A DNA stretch of 64,000 nucleotides from Stereocaulon alpinum (GCA_018257865.1 JAEUBA010000001.1:930001-994000); one strand, 5' to 3'; numbered from the stretch's first letter, positions 1 to 10,881 are shown. A program made the numbers and translations. The notes: generated by a model from the sequence alone, not told the origin.

Positions 1-1
1 C

Positions 2-325
2 GGTACCCCTGCGCCAAAGACTCTGACGCCTGGAACACCCAGAGAGGCAAAGCGCTCTTCGATCTTTTCAAGCCATCGCAAGCAGCGTTCATCCACGTCT
101 TTTGACACCGCTGAACCAATGAGGAACGACTATTTCGGATCCAAAGTTCAATTCGAAGATCGACTTGATCTTTCTTTGGGTCAGGAACACGCGGGAGGTG
201 GATTTGGAGGAAAGCAAGCCAAGTTGGGTAAGCTCATAATTGAGAATGAGGGCTTGCAGATGATGGATCTAATTGTTGCTGCTAACATGGCTCTCTGGTG
301 GAGAGTATATGAAAAGCTTACATGA
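2..325 (+). CDS. C-terminal end of an unrecognised fungal protein (5' truncated by window edge)
   Basis: The frame is open from the first bases of the window to the TGA at 323-325, so this is the 3' end of a gene starting upstream. The visible 107 residues begin with a Ser/Thr/Pro/Arg-rich disordered stretch. They end in a compact, probably helical block (LGKLIIENEGLQMMDLIVAA, then NMALWWRVYEKLT) that looks like a folded C-terminus. I recognise no domain and propose no function. An internal ATG at 119 is not needed as a start because the frame is open above it. Confidence 0.6.
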   Translation, partial: GTPAPKTLTPGTPREAKRSSIFSSHRKQRSSTSFDTAEPMRNDYFGSKVQFEDRLDLSLGQEHAGGGFGGKQAKLGKLIIENEGLQMMDLIVAANMALWWRVYEKLT

Positions 326-775
326 ATCTATCCTCTAATATCTGATCACATTATAAAGCATCATCATTGACTGCCCTGCTCGCTAATTACCGGGCTGTGA
401 GTTGTCAACGAGCCCGTTTCCGCCTCATTTGTTCGCTTTGTTGTGGTTGGGCAGCATCACAGTAGATGCTTGGCATTTACTTCTCCTTGCACAGTTCTGC
501 ATCACGTTTCTTTCCAGGCACACAATGGCATTCAGGAACCCGCTTCACTACTAGCGAATGGCACATTCTTACAAAATGCCCAACGTGCGCATGGCTCCAC
601 TGTTCCGCCCATTACGGTATGACGCCCTTGTGGGGTTGGCTTCACGAGATTTGGGCACCACCAATGGCGCAACATAAAGTCTCCGAGCGGACCCGTTCTC
701 TTTGCATCTTACAAGACTACCTCTCCTGTTACACGCTTACCGCCAGGCACGTTTGGGACTATATCATCACCCACG
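326..775. other. intergenic, no gene seen
   Basis: Terminator side of the truncated gene and promoter side of the next one. A 133-codon frame begins with ATG at 466 but runs through the next gene in another frame and has no protein-like character. I see nothing else here. Confidence 0.5.
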
Positions 776-1294
776 ATGCTGTTCCTCCAACCTCGCATCC
801 TCACTCTGCTCTGGGTATTCGTCCAGCTCTCAAGCTCAGCTCCAGCGAACACGACTTCGTCCATTAGTACCACCCCAACAGATCACCCAACAAAGAGCCT
901 CCTTCAATCCATCTCTCCAGTCCATCTAAAAGACGACCTATGCCCCACACCCCCAACCCAATACCTCCCTTACCCACCACCTCCAGGCTACGTACCAGGC
1001 CCAGGATGCCCACCAGCAAGTTCTGGCACACAACCCACTGAATTCAATCCTCCCCCAGGCGTCTACGGTGGCTCCGGCTCAGGTACGGGATCATTCGCGC
1101 AGACGAGTAGCCCGGGGATCGGTCTGAGGCAATGGAATCCGGTTGCGAGGGTTCTTGGTGGGGTTCTGCCTAGGCGCAAGGTTGTGCGAAGTATTCGAGC
1201 CCGCGCAGGCGGTGGGAAAGGCGTGGATGCATGGTGTGCGTCAGTGCGCGGGATGATGAGGCCGGGATGGATGTTCAATGGGTTTCTTAGTTGA
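776..1294 (+). CDS. small secreted Pro-rich protein, hypothetical
   Basis: Single-exon frame of 172 codons. The first ~22 residues form a classical signal peptide: hydrophobic core TLLWVFVQLSSS, with a likely cut after the Ala of SSSA. The next ~85 residues are rich in Pro, Ser, Thr and Gly, with PPPPGY and PPPGVYGG segments and only a few Cys, so this part is probably disordered and extracellular. The C-terminal ~65 residues are basic (LPRRKVVRSIRARAGGGK). No enzyme family is recognisable. It could be a cell-wall or effector-type small secreted protein, but nothing in the sequence decides that. An overlapping frame on the other strand is treated as a shadow. Confidence 0.5.
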   Translation: MLFLQPRILTLLWVFVQLSSSAPANTTSSISTTPTDHPTKSLLQSISPVHLKDDLCPTPPTQYLPYPPPPGYVPGPGCPPASSGTQPTEFNPPPGVYGGSGSGTGSFAQTSSPGIGLRQWNPVARVLGGVLPRRKVVRSIRARAGGGKGVDAWCASVRGMMRPGWMFNGFLS

Positions 1295-2124
1295 CGAGGT
1301 GAGCGTGAGTAGGGTATCGGGTAAATAGCTACCGAAGTATATAGGGTATCTAGGCCGGTATTATAGGCTTTAAGAAGGGAAAGGATCTGGTACATTATTC
1401 TCTCGTTACCTATCTGCAGAGATATTTTACTTCCTCCTCTCCCAAGCGAGACTGGTCTTCTTCTCTACTCTTGCTGAGCCGAAAGGTGTTTTCCTTTCTT
1501 CTTCTTTTGCGCAGGCTTCTTTCCTTACAAACATCCGCTCATCTGTGAAACAAGACAAGCTGCTCGCTACGTTTTTTCCAGATGTCAAGGCGGTAAACAA
1601 TGCTGTTCGTGCGAGGAATAATGAGTCTCCTTGCGTAGTCCAGTCTCACTGACGCGGAAATATTTATTGTTCTGCCATCAAGAGGTTCAACATCTAATTC
1701 AGCAATCCACCCATCTATGCGAGTGACGCTATAAATACACAAAAGCAATGCTCGCCAGTAGTTACGCTATGATTGAACGAACAGGGAAACAAGCACGGGC
1801 CATTCATTAGCCCTTTGAAGCTAGTTCATGAAGAAATTCGTTGTACACAGAATGCCCTTCCCATTGCAGAGATTGATTGATCCCGCTGGTTCTAGCCAAT
1901 TGCGAGAAGGAATGTGGAGCAGTGCAGCCAAGGCTTTGTGTCTTATATAAGGAACAATTCGGCCTTGCGGAGATCGATAAAGTCTTTGGCTGTGGGAGGA
2001 GGGCCGGGGCAGAGTGAGTGGTGTCTTTGCGTACTAGGCATGGGCGTGAGTTGCATGCGAAGTGGGATTTTGAGATTTGAAGGCATTGGCGGTACATGTC
2101 CGATCTAGGGATAGGGGAAGGTCT
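1295..2124. other. intergenic, convergent region
   Basis: Lies between the 3' ends of the secreted-protein gene and the Hpc2 gene, so it should hold both 3' UTRs. Only short frames without protein-like composition are present on either strand. Confidence 0.5.
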
Positions 2125-4035
2125 TCAGGTGAGAGGGTTGACATAGCCAGCAGGCTTCGATGCGAGGACCGCCAGGTTCTCTCTCTGGGCTTTCTCTCTG
2201 TCGATCTGCTCTTTCATGGCTTTGGTGACTCTAGGCTTCCTTCCTGGGACTTTGGCTCCATCTTTGGCTGCACCTCTGGCACCGCCTCTCGTTGCTCCTC
2301 CACGTCCTCGTCCACCTCCACGGCCACGTTTCGTTGGTTCGGCTCTGCAGAATGTTAGTCGGATGACTTCATTAGCTCCAGCTGACAGTAGTGCGTACCT
2401 CTCAACGGTAGGCTCCTCACCAGGAGGGATCAGTGGTCCACTATAGACAAAGAATCCATCCTTACTAGTAGCGGCCTGCTCCTCCCAGATCAATTCGGTA
2501 TCGTCAATAAAGTCGTCTTCCTTATCGTACATATCCTCCTTCATCATTCTCTTCCGTGGCTTCTTTACGATGCCTGCCTCGCCCGTCTCTTCTCCGGACT
2601 TGGGGATCCTATCGCCGTCGATCATGCCACCCATTTCGACGTTGCTGTTGTCAGCTTCTGCATCGGAGAGATCAACAGACATCTCATCTCCGGAGCCAGA
2701 GTTGCCGCCGTTCTTGTGTGCATTTTCGAGAGCTGCACCAGCTGCGGCTACTCGGGCAAGTCGCTCTCGCTGTGCGGCGAGACGTGGGTGTAATGCATTG
2801 AAGCCGTACCTTTCTTCGGCTAAGCGAGTGAAATTTACATAGTGGTTGTCGCCATCGAGACGGACGTCTAGAACGACAGTGGGTGCGGTCTTCTCTGCTC
2901 CGGAACTGTCGTAGCCACCACCAAAGATGGCACCGGAGAGCAATCCGCTACCTGATGGTAGCGGTGGAGGAGCTTCTTTTTGACGGCCAGTTGGTTTTGG
3001 GGAGTGCGACGACGAAGACACACCAGTGCTTGGCCTTGGGCTTGGCTTTTTTGGGACTACGATGGTGTTATTTGTGACTTCTTGAGATTTGTCGGAGTCG
3101 AGTTCTATTACATTTGCGGTACTGGTCGTTGGCGCCAGAGGCGGTGCTGTGGAAGTGATATCTTTGGGTGTTGAAATGGGGCGGTGTTGTGGTAGAATGG
3201 GTATTGGTGGAGATAATCGTGGTCGCTTTGCCTCGGGTGGAGAAGGTGCTTTGGTGTCGTTATCGCGTCGTGGCTGTTGGGGGATGTTGTATGTTGACAT
3301 GGTGGCTGCCGGTTGTTCCATGAGACTGTAGATAGACGAGGGCGCACTCGCACCCGGGCTAGAATATATAGGCGGCTTCTGAGGCGTTGATACTGTACTT
3401 AATGTCGAGCTAGGATTGGGCGCTACTGTAGAGGATCTTATTGGGTCGTAATTTTGACCGCTAGCTGGTCGTGAATGCGGTGCAGATATTTGAGTGTTTG
3501 GTTGTGGGATGGGAATAGCTTCACTATTGCCGCTTTGGGGTGGCGCATGGATTGCTGGAACATCAAAATGCGGGGGCGGAAGCGAGGTGCTGGGGAGGGA
3601 CTCTTCAAGCTTGGTTTGGCGAGGACCCTGAAGAGCCGCGGCTTCTCTGGCCCGAGCTTGTGCTTGAGCTTCTTCAGCAAGTTTCGCCTGCTTCTTCTTA
3701 TACGCAGCTGATGTGCCACGCGGTGCGCGTTTTCTAGGCTTTTCCTGCCCGTCAGTTGCAGTGGATGCGTTGCCATTGTTGATGACTGGTATTTCAGCGT
3801 CCTTCTTTTTGCGAGGTCCCTTTCTTGCCGATATACTTTTAGCGCCCATCGTTCTCCCAGATTTCTCTCCTCCAACATTGGCATCACTTTGGCCATTTTG
3901 AGAAAAGGAAGCCGAATTCGGTTGCGCGTGAGGTGTGGGCGTGTTCTGCGTTGGTGAATTTGGTGAAGGCGGAGACGAGAGGCCGGGTGATGTGCTCTCC
4001 CCGCGATTCTGAGCACCTTCTGCTATTGCCGACAT
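2125..4035 (-). CDS. HPC2: Hpc2/ubinuclein-family subunit of the HIR histone chaperone complex
   Basis: The family is defined by the Hpc2-related domain. It is seen here at about residues 503-545 as YDKEDDFIDDTELIWEE followed by KDGFFVYSGPLIPPGEEP, matching the conserved core. In yeast Hpc2 is a subunit of the HIR complex, which deposits H3-H4 independently of replication and represses histone genes; the same nuclear role is inferred here. The rest is long, low-complexity Ser/Pro/Ala-rich sequence, with a basic RGRGGG tail. The ATG at 4035 (MSAIAEGAQ) is the likely start, because the frame further upstream opens only with TTG. A canonical intron, GTACGC...CTAAC...CTGCAG, is predicted at 2398-2345. 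It is 54 nt with no stop, so an unspliced reading stays in frame. Splicing gives VERAEPTKRGR and about 618 residues. Confidence 0.88.
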   Translation of the reverse strand: MSAIAEGAQNRGESTSPGLSSPPSPNSPTQNTPTPHAQPNSASFSQNGQSDANVGGEKSGRTMGAKSISARKGPRKKKDAEIPVINNGNASTATDGQEKPRKRAPRGTSAAYKKKQAKLAEEAQAQARAREAAALQGPRQTKLEESLPSTSLPPPHFDVPAIHAPPQSGNSEAIPIPQPNTQISAPHSRPASGQNYDPIRSSTVAPNPSSTLSTVSTPQKPPIYSSPGASAPSSIYSLMEQPAATMSTYNIPQQPRRDNDTKAPSPPEAKRPRLSPPIPILPQHRPISTPKDITSTAPPLAPTTSTANVIELDSDKSQEVTNNTIVVPKKPSPRPSTGVSSSSHSPKPTGRQKEAPPPLPSGSGLLSGAIFGGGYDSSGAEKTAPTVVLDVRLDGDNHYVNFTRLAEERYGFNALHPRLAAQRERLARVAAAGAALENAHKNGGNSGSGDEMSVDLSDAEADNSNVEMGGMIDGDRIPKSGEETGEAGIVKKPRKRMMKEDMYDKEDDFIDDTELIWEEQAATSKDGFFVYSGPLIPPGEEPTVERYALLSAGANEVIRLTFCRAEPTKRGRGGGRGRGGATRGGARGAAKDGAKVPGRKPRVTKAMKEQIDREKAQRENLAVLASKPAGYVNPLT

Positions 4036-5638
4036 CCTAGCCACAACGACCAACAAGTCGACTCTTTGGAGAGAAGAACCCAAGCTTATCGCTGAAGCAT
4101 GGAAGAATAGTCCAATAACGTCTTGGTGTCAATATTGACGGCAGTTTTGTTGCACGCCGTGGCAAATAAGACAGAGACAAGTGGTAGGTGGTCAATGTCG
4201 CAATAGCTTCAAAAGCGAGATCAAAACACAGTCTCGATGTTTGAAACGGCTTTGTTGGGTGTTAGGAAGCTTAATGCAAGTCGTGAACTCTGGGAAATAA
4301 CGCTATGGGTAGCATTGCCGACGATACACCTCGAAAAACTTGGGCGGAAGACGGTGAGGAGAATGTGTCGATGACAGAACATCAATGTGGTCAATGGATG
4401 AAGGAATGAAAAGAAGAGAGAGAGAAAAAGAAGAGAGAAATTGGGGGATATGGGCTGATCAAATGCTGGCGGAAGGAGGCAAGCACTAGGTTTGACACAG
4501 CACAGACGAGCATCGGCAGACTGGGAACACATCATCTGGATTCAACGTTACGAGCTAATTTACTGCCGTAGGGAATTGGTCAGGCTGCTTGCTGCTGGCA
4601 GCCTACGAGGGGGGAGGGGGGAGAGCAGCGAACTCCGTGACCTGGGCCCAGGAAGGCCAGGACAAGAAAGGCAAAGCTCCTTGGGGTAATCAATGTACAC
4701 CACAAGACCTTTTAAACGATGCAACAACAAGCCAGGGACCGGGGGAGCCACAATCCACTTGCTGACTCCCTCTCGTCAGCCAATTACGTGTATCTCTGAT
4801 CCCGCCAAAGATATAGTACCGCATCTTGCATGCCCTGCAGATCATCGTAAATTAAGAGCCGCCATCGTCGTCCAGGAACAATTACTTTGAATATCTGGCC
4901 TAGATGTCCAATTGCAGGTCGTAAGATGGCGAAATGTTGGTGTTGGATTCACGTTGTCACGCTGACCTTGCCTTGACAACCTTCACATACCTTAAGGGAT
5001 TGAAGTTATATTCCCGCTTATGCATGCATGCATGCATTATGCACGAAATTAGAGCAAGAGGCTTGCCCATATGTGGCTAAAGTTGCGCCACAATCCGCGA
5101 GCCGAAGGATCCGGTTACTTATTCCGAATAACTTTATATGCCCCGAACTCTCCCTTGCAAGCTTCACTGCTCGTCTTCATTCTGCGAAATAGGCGGGCTC
5201 TGAGATGCTGCTACAACGTGAAGGATACAGATGTAGAGATTACTAATATCGCTCGAGTCTCCCCAACAACAGACGCTTCGATTTCGTCACTCGTCACATC
5301 TGGGGATATCATCACAACTTGTGCATTCATACACGCGACAAAGGGGGTCTGTTCCATGACAAATTTGGCACATTTAAAACTCTGCTTCGCTATTCGAATC
5401 CGATTTTGAAGTCCCTTGCTACTTGAAGATAAAGAGGTTCGGTAGGCTAATCGGTCATCTCCAAATACTAGCACGCAGAGAATCCCACTCCAATTTATAT
5501 CTCACTTGCGAGACATTGTCACCCTGTCGATGTATTCTAGAGAACCGCTCCAAGATTCTCATTACTATTTCAAGATCTGCGTCCACAACACATACGGTAC
5601 GATGATCAAATGGAAGTCTCTTGGAGTTTCGAAAGGAT
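4036..5638. other. 1.6-kb intergenic region with a short (TGCA)n run
   Basis: Upstream of the Hpc2 gene and downstream of the HeLo gene. Frames of 60-110 codons occur on both strands, but none has a recognisable domain or gene-like composition. A short simple repeat (TGCA)4 occupies 5021-5036. A purine-rich tract (GAGAGAGAGAAAAAG type) at about 4400-4450 would be a pyrimidine tract in the Hpc2 promoter orientation. Confidence 0.45.
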
Positions 5639-7674
5639 CTACTCTAAATCAGTTTTAATCTGGTAACACCTCAAGATTCGCAGACCTTTTCGATATACCG
5701 TACGCCGACCTAAAGATGCTTCGTCAAAAATTTTCATAATTAATATTCGAATAGACCATACCAGTACACCATCTTCATCCATAAATTCCTTCTCGTTCCC
5801 AAAATCTGGGTTCGTCTTGTCGAGACAAGTCAAGCAGGACTCTACTATGTCAGCGTAGCGTTGACCCATCCGGCTAGGTAGGCGTTTCCTAGCTAAATCT
5901 GATGACGAAGATAACATCAATGATCACAGGAAGTACTGCAAAGTGGACTTGCTTCTCACCAATTAGTGTTCTTTTAACCTCGAAGGCTTTTGTACGGAAG
6001 TCCTTTTCCTGGCTGTCCAGCGTGATTGCCAATTCCGGACAAGGTTTTGGGTACTGGTTCCCACTATCATAGAGAACCTGCGCTCTGTCAATTGATGGCT
6101 AACACAAATACTACCGAGTCTTTGAAATCTATATGAGTGTGAAGAGTTCGGAGCAACATACAAACGAGGACCACAGGCCAATCTCTAAAAGACACACGCC
6201 GAGACTATATATGTCGTGCTGCATTCGGTAATCTTCACCAGGTCGCATGCCCTGTCTTGTGGGATAACGGTACAAATTCTGCTGCCACTTTGAATCCCCT
6301 ATGTGGTAGGTCTTGCCGTCTGCCAAGCGAAACTTCTCGAAACCGACCAAAAAGGGCATTCCAAGGACGGATGATTCACTCTTCAAGAGCAGGATTGTCT
6401 CTGGTGAAATATTCTTGTGCACGAATTGCGCATTATGTACGAACATAATTGAGTTAGCCAATCGTTTCGCCACTTCAAACCGCTCATTCAAAGGATGCTC
6501 TTGAACTGGAGAAAGCAGTAACCCACGAAGACTCTGAGGTGCTCCGAGCCCTGGAGGAAGTGCAAACACAAATTCGAAGTTATACAGAGGAATAGCGGAA
6601 CCGGCTTTAGGGGGCGCCTTCGCGGAGTTTGAGGTTGGGGGTAGATTCCTAATCACACCCTGGCAGCGCAAAAGGCCAAAGGTAAGTGGGATCATTGTAG
6701 ACAACGTCCTTGCTAGGTGACGGACATCCTTGGTGGTCGCTTGAACATTTGCTTGAGGATGGAGCGACATGGTGTCGACGATGTAAGTACTTCCATCGTT
6801 GTGTTCTTCCCTGGCTACTTGAGAGGAGGAGGAGAAGTCTATCGGTGTCCGCTCAGATGCTATGTCATTTGGCGACATGAACATAGACTTATTCGTGCCA
6901 TCCAAACTCTCATCTGTGTTTACTGCGTCTCTAAGACTTTTCAACTCTGACACAGGCCCGCTATGGATGCTTGACTGCTCGGTCAAAGTCTCATCGATCC
7001 TTGGGTTCCGAACAGAGATTATCAGGAACCACGACGGATCGAACATGCTGCTCCATTCCCTAAGCTCTTCCACGGCCCTTCGAAGCCGCTCCTTTACTAA
7101 GACAGCATACTTGAACCTCTTAATATCTCCCCTTTTACGCATTAGCTGTTTGGTTGAGCTCTCTTCTTGTGCATCGCCATGGAGGCCATCTACTATCAAA
7201 ATTGCTGCCTGTAGTCTGCCTTGCTACACAAAGACAGAAGTCAGCATCGCTCTTTCTGACCGAAATCCAGTCATGGCACCCTTTTTGGAGGCAAAGTTTG
7301 AGTCATTGGTCCCGTGATGACTAACAATGCTCAAATGATGGTCTTGATGGGAAGGATAAGGCTCTGAACAGTACGTACCAGGATCCTAAGGACAGAGAGC
7401 TGATGCATTTGAAGTTCGGAATCAAGGCTGTCCCAGATGCTGTTGAGAAACAGGATTTGGTGTTTCATTTTCACCCAGTGGTTCTCGAGCATCAATAGCG
7501 TTTCCTGCGTTTCCTGCTCCGCATTCCGGAACGCCTGGTATCTTTTGACCAGCTCGTTGCCATACCTGCTTTTGCTCTAGACCTAGACCTGCTGACAGAA
7601 ATGACTGTTTCAACGTACCTGATGCAAATATCTGCGATACTCAACGACCCAACTGTCAACGAGAATGGATCCAT
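5639..7674 (-). CDS. HeLo-domain protein with a C-terminal pseudokinase-like domain
   Basis: Five exons fit: 7674-7619, 7565-7379, 7223-6162, 6098-5960 and 5898-5639, giving about 567 residues. The start MDPFSLTVGSLSIADIC and the following RYGNELVKRYQAFRNAEQE block are the signature of fungal HeLo (prion-inhibition and propagation) domains. These are helical membrane-targeting domains known from HET-S and related death effectors. From about residue 255 the protein is kinase-like (LRGLLL, FVHKNISPETILL, YSLGVCLLEIGLW), but catalytic residues are replaced: HRD is HKN (residues 350-352) and DFG is GFE (375-377). It should therefore be a pseudokinase, which is usual for this fungal family. It shares a 441-bp upstream region with an active kinase transcribed the other way. 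The exon ends rest on frame and homology judgement; the last ~20 residues are the least sure. Confidence 0.82.
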
Positions 7675-8115
7675 GCTAGCATCGTCGAGTCTAGCAGATT
7701 GGACTGAGATCTAAACAGGATGATTTCTCACCTGTGAGTTGCTAAGGACGGTTGCTGTTGACTCACCCTGATCGTATGCAGCCTTAAAGGACGCATTGCC
7801 CCACTTGGGCTGTGCAGGGATCAACGCTAAATACGGCTAGAGCTTCCCCATCACGCAAGTTGCCAAGTCCCAGCTTACCGGGTACGGAGGACTGTCATAA
7901 CATCTCCGGAGATCCCAGCTCGAGCTTCACGACCTCATGAGAACGGTTCGCTATTCAACCATCATAAGTATACTGTTGGTTTCCCACTTTGACTGTACGT
8001 TTACACCACACTAGATCACTGTCTTGTTCTGAGCAAAGAGTGGCCGCACCTTGAGCCTTGCCCACCCGCGAATGCGGTGAGGCTGTCGTGCCGAGCGGCC
8101 TTCAGCGCGCCAACG
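7675..8115. promoter_or_regulatory. shared upstream region of the divergent HeLo-pseudokinase and kinase genes
   Basis: The two start codons face away from each other (7674 minus, 8116 plus), so these 441 bp must hold both promoters and 5' UTRs. I found no clear TATA or CCAAT motif. The only frame in the kinase direction begins at a GTG (8077) and reads into the kinase frame. Confidence 0.55.
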
Positions 8116-10131
8116 ATGGCATTCCTCTCCGATTTGGACCACTACAGGATCGATGCTACGCTTTCCGACGATGGCGGGCAAGTTTTGCAGTACGAATCTA
8201 TCACTGACGTAGCTCTCGGGTTGAAAGACCACAAGATACAAAGAACATGGCTAAGGAAGAAGACCTTGAGCCAGGGCTATTATAGTGAGGTCTGGCTGGA
8301 GGAGCAGCAAGGTGGTTCCAAGGCCAGAAGAGCAGTGAAGATAATCCAAAAGAGCCGAATGGTCGAGATTCAGATCGATCACACGAGAGAGCTGAAAGCG
8401 CTGTACGAATTCTCGAAAGCCAAGCATAGGCAGAAGGGCGTGTTTGTTGACTTCTTAGGATGGTGGGAAGAGAATGATCTAGTCTCCTTCGCCATGGAGT
8501 ACTTCCCTCTTGGTGATCTTGAAGCCAACATGAAGACGGTGTTGAAGGAGAGCGCCATAACGCAAATCACGCGTCAATTGCTACAAGCCTTGGACATCAT
8601 GCATGGAATGAAGTTTGCACATCGTGATCTGAAGCCTGCAAACATATTCGTCGTGCGAAGAGACCCATCGTGGTGGGTAAAGATTGGTGATTTCGGGATG
8701 TCTAAGCAAATCGAAGGTGGAGATGCAGCACTCCAGACATACGTTGGGACGTACAATTACATGGCGCCAGAGTTCTTCGGATATGTTGGCAATGCCAACG
8801 AGGAAAAGTTCGAGTACACTTGCGCCATCGATCTTTGGGCCCTTGGATGCATCGTCTACCGACTATGTACGCAGACCGTACCATTCCCATTCGAGAACAG
8901 CTCAGTACCTCTAAAGAACTATTGCGAGGACCCTGCTCTGTTTCCTGTGGATGCTTTAACATCTAGACAATTCAGCAACGAATTTGTTGCCCTTGTAGGA
9001 TTATTGTTGAGATCAGAGCCCTCTAAACGATTGCCTGCTGACGCTGGACTGGCTTTACTTCAGACCTTTGCAGATGATGTACCCGAGTTTCAACCCTCAG
9101 ACGTACCGCTATTAGAAAGCAGGAGAAGCCATATAAAAGTCCCTAAGTCCTCGTCCGAAATTGTTCCATCAAAGTCGGCTGGCCAAGACTTTTCTCCACA
9201 ACGGGTTCTGTCTAAAGTTGGAATAAATACTGTGGCCGAGAAGCGTTCCAGTAGCGAATCATCTACAACGGGGCTCAAATACGACGCTCCCAGCGCCCCA
9301 TCTTCATTTCCACTAGGCAGTGGCAATGTTAGCATCCTTCCCCCGAACGCTACAGTGACTTGGCAGCAGAACGATGGCGACGAGAGGCATTCTTCATCGC
9401 CTCGACCACAGCAAGGTGAAGGCGGTTGGGAGTATCGTCTTGAAACACGTCACAAACCGAGCCGATCCAGCTCCAATACACTCGTGGAGGGATCCTTAAC
9501 TGCTCCTCAATTGGACTTTCCGCCAAGCCACAGTCTGTCAGCGTCTACTATCTCTGCGCAACCAGGCCTTGGTGAACGCGCTATAAGTGCTCCCAATGGC
9601 ACCTCAACCGGAAAGTCACTCTTTGGGAGAGTGCGACGAGCTATTTCTGGGGATAGCGCTAGCACTCATTCAATATATAGCAATCCATTTGCTGGTGCAT
9701 ATGCTCCACGTCCGTCTAGGCAATTGCAAAGGCTGGAGGAGGCGAACGTTATGGGTCACGCACTGGGTTCTACACAAAGGAACCGAGCTACTAAAGTAAA
9801 ACCTGCTACACCCCACAAATACGTGAAAAGTCCACTGGCAAGCCCCGCAGACACCTTGGCCCCCGAGGAGGAAGACAGTGTACCACTCACAAAGGAGCAA
9901 GACAGTGAGACAAATGACTTGCCTTATCCTAGCCGCAGAGTTTCTGGACATACATTCAAAATCTTACCTGGTAGCTGGGATGTTCCTAAGTCTGGGACAG
10001 GGTCAGGGATCAACATCAGGACGACTGAGCTCGGTAATCTAGAGCAAACGGAAGCGCTGCTGACAGGGGTACAACGGGATACTCGGGCTCTGGCTGACTA
10101 TTCCGACCAACTCTTCAATCCTGGTAGATGA
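8116..10131 (+). CDS. Ser/Thr protein kinase, catalytically competent
   Basis: Single-exon gene of 671 codons starting at the ATG at 8116 (MAFLSDLDHYRI). The frame is open further up only through GTG and CTG codons. The kinase domain occupies about residues 45-310 and keeps all key elements: a Gly-rich loop (LSQGYYSEVW), Lys75 in RRAVKII, HRDLKPAN with Asp171, DFG with Asp192, and the TYVGTYNYMAPEFFG activation/APE segment. It should phosphorylate Ser/Thr. The remaining ~360 residues are Ser/Pro-rich, disordered and without a recognised domain. The kinase resembles the broad CAMK/ULK-like fungal group, but I cannot assign an orthologue. It lies head-to-head with the HeLo-pseudokinase gene, which may suggest a functional pair. 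Confidence 0.85.
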   Translation: MAFLSDLDHYRIDATLSDDGGQVLQYESITDVALGLKDHKIQRTWLRKKTLSQGYYSEVWLEEQQGGSKARRAVKIIQKSRMVEIQIDHTRELKALYEFSKAKHRQKGVFVDFLGWWEENDLVSFAMEYFPLGDLEANMKTVLKESAITQITRQLLQALDIMHGMKFAHRDLKPANIFVVRRDPSWWVKIGDFGMSKQIEGGDAALQTYVGTYNYMAPEFFGYVGNANEEKFEYTCAIDLWALGCIVYRLCTQTVPFPFENSSVPLKNYCEDPALFPVDALTSRQFSNEFVALVGLLLRSEPSKRLPADAGLALLQTFADDVPEFQPSDVPLLESRRSHIKVPKSSSEIVPSKSAGQDFSPQRVLSKVGINTVAEKRSSSESSTTGLKYDAPSAPSSFPLGSGNVSILPPNATVTWQQNDGDERHSSSPRPQQGEGGWEYRLETRHKPSRSSSNTLVEGSLTAPQLDFPPSHSLSASTISAQPGLGERAISAPNGTSTGKSLFGRVRRAISGDSASTHSIYSNPFAGAYAPRPSRQLQRLEEANVMGHALGSTQRNRATKVKPATPHKYVKSPLASPADTLAPEEEDSVPLTKEQDSETNDLPYPSRRVSGHTFKILPGSWDVPKSGTGSGINIRTTELGNLEQTEALLTGVQRDTRALADYSDQLFNPGR

Positions 10132-10881
10132 CGAGTGGTATGATACTCGCTCGCTGCGGAAACATAGAGTGATCGGCCACATGGAAGCGGTCGTGAGAGC
10201 GCATGACCAAGTCTCATATAATCATTTTTAATATGGGTGCGGACCGAAAATGTCATCCAGGCCGACATTGAGTTCGAATATCATCCCCGTCGGCCGCCCA
10301 CGGATGTCATGAGATCAATAAGCCTTGTCACGTAACGCCTTTAGAACGCGGCCGCAAGCCCTCACGTACGGTACAAATCCCTCTTAGTCAGCTTTCAGAG
10401 GAAAGATGTCGCTGTCAATTAGTAAAGAAAAAGGAGACATCCCTGAGGCCTGAGATGGGCAGAAGTATTTCTCTTATTTTCTAAGCAGGGAATCTAGTCT
10501 GAGAACAGTGCTCGGGCGCCTGAAACGCCCCTGCAGCAAGCCGAGACGTGGTTCCGCATCGGTAAACGAGTGCACCGATATGAGTTCTGGGATGTCGTCC
10601 GCAGGCTTGCCGCAGATATTGCTGCTGTGGGTAGCGGATCAAGTGCCAAAGGCCAGGAAACCTCTTGACGGACGACTGTCTCACTCGGATACTGACCAGT
10701 CACACCAAGGAGCTGATGTCTCGCAATGCCCTAAAATGGTCTCCTACCTATCGCTATCTGCTACCGCATACACTATTCATTAATGATTGGCCGAGACTGC
10801 AAATCCGGCTCCTATCGTTGCTTTTTGACAACAAGGGGGCAACGCCTGCCAACAGTGTATCTCTGAATCCTTCAGCAGCCC
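10132..10881. other. intergenic, promoter side of the membrane-protein gene
   Basis: Only short frames on both strands. One 91-codon plus-strand frame beginning at the CTG at 10508 has no signal peptide or domain and is not supported. Confidence 0.45.

Noticed and set aside
466..867. 133-codon plus-strand frame overlapping the secreted-protein gene
   Set aside because: No domain or signal peptide. It overlaps a frame with a clear signal peptide (776-1294), which is preferred.
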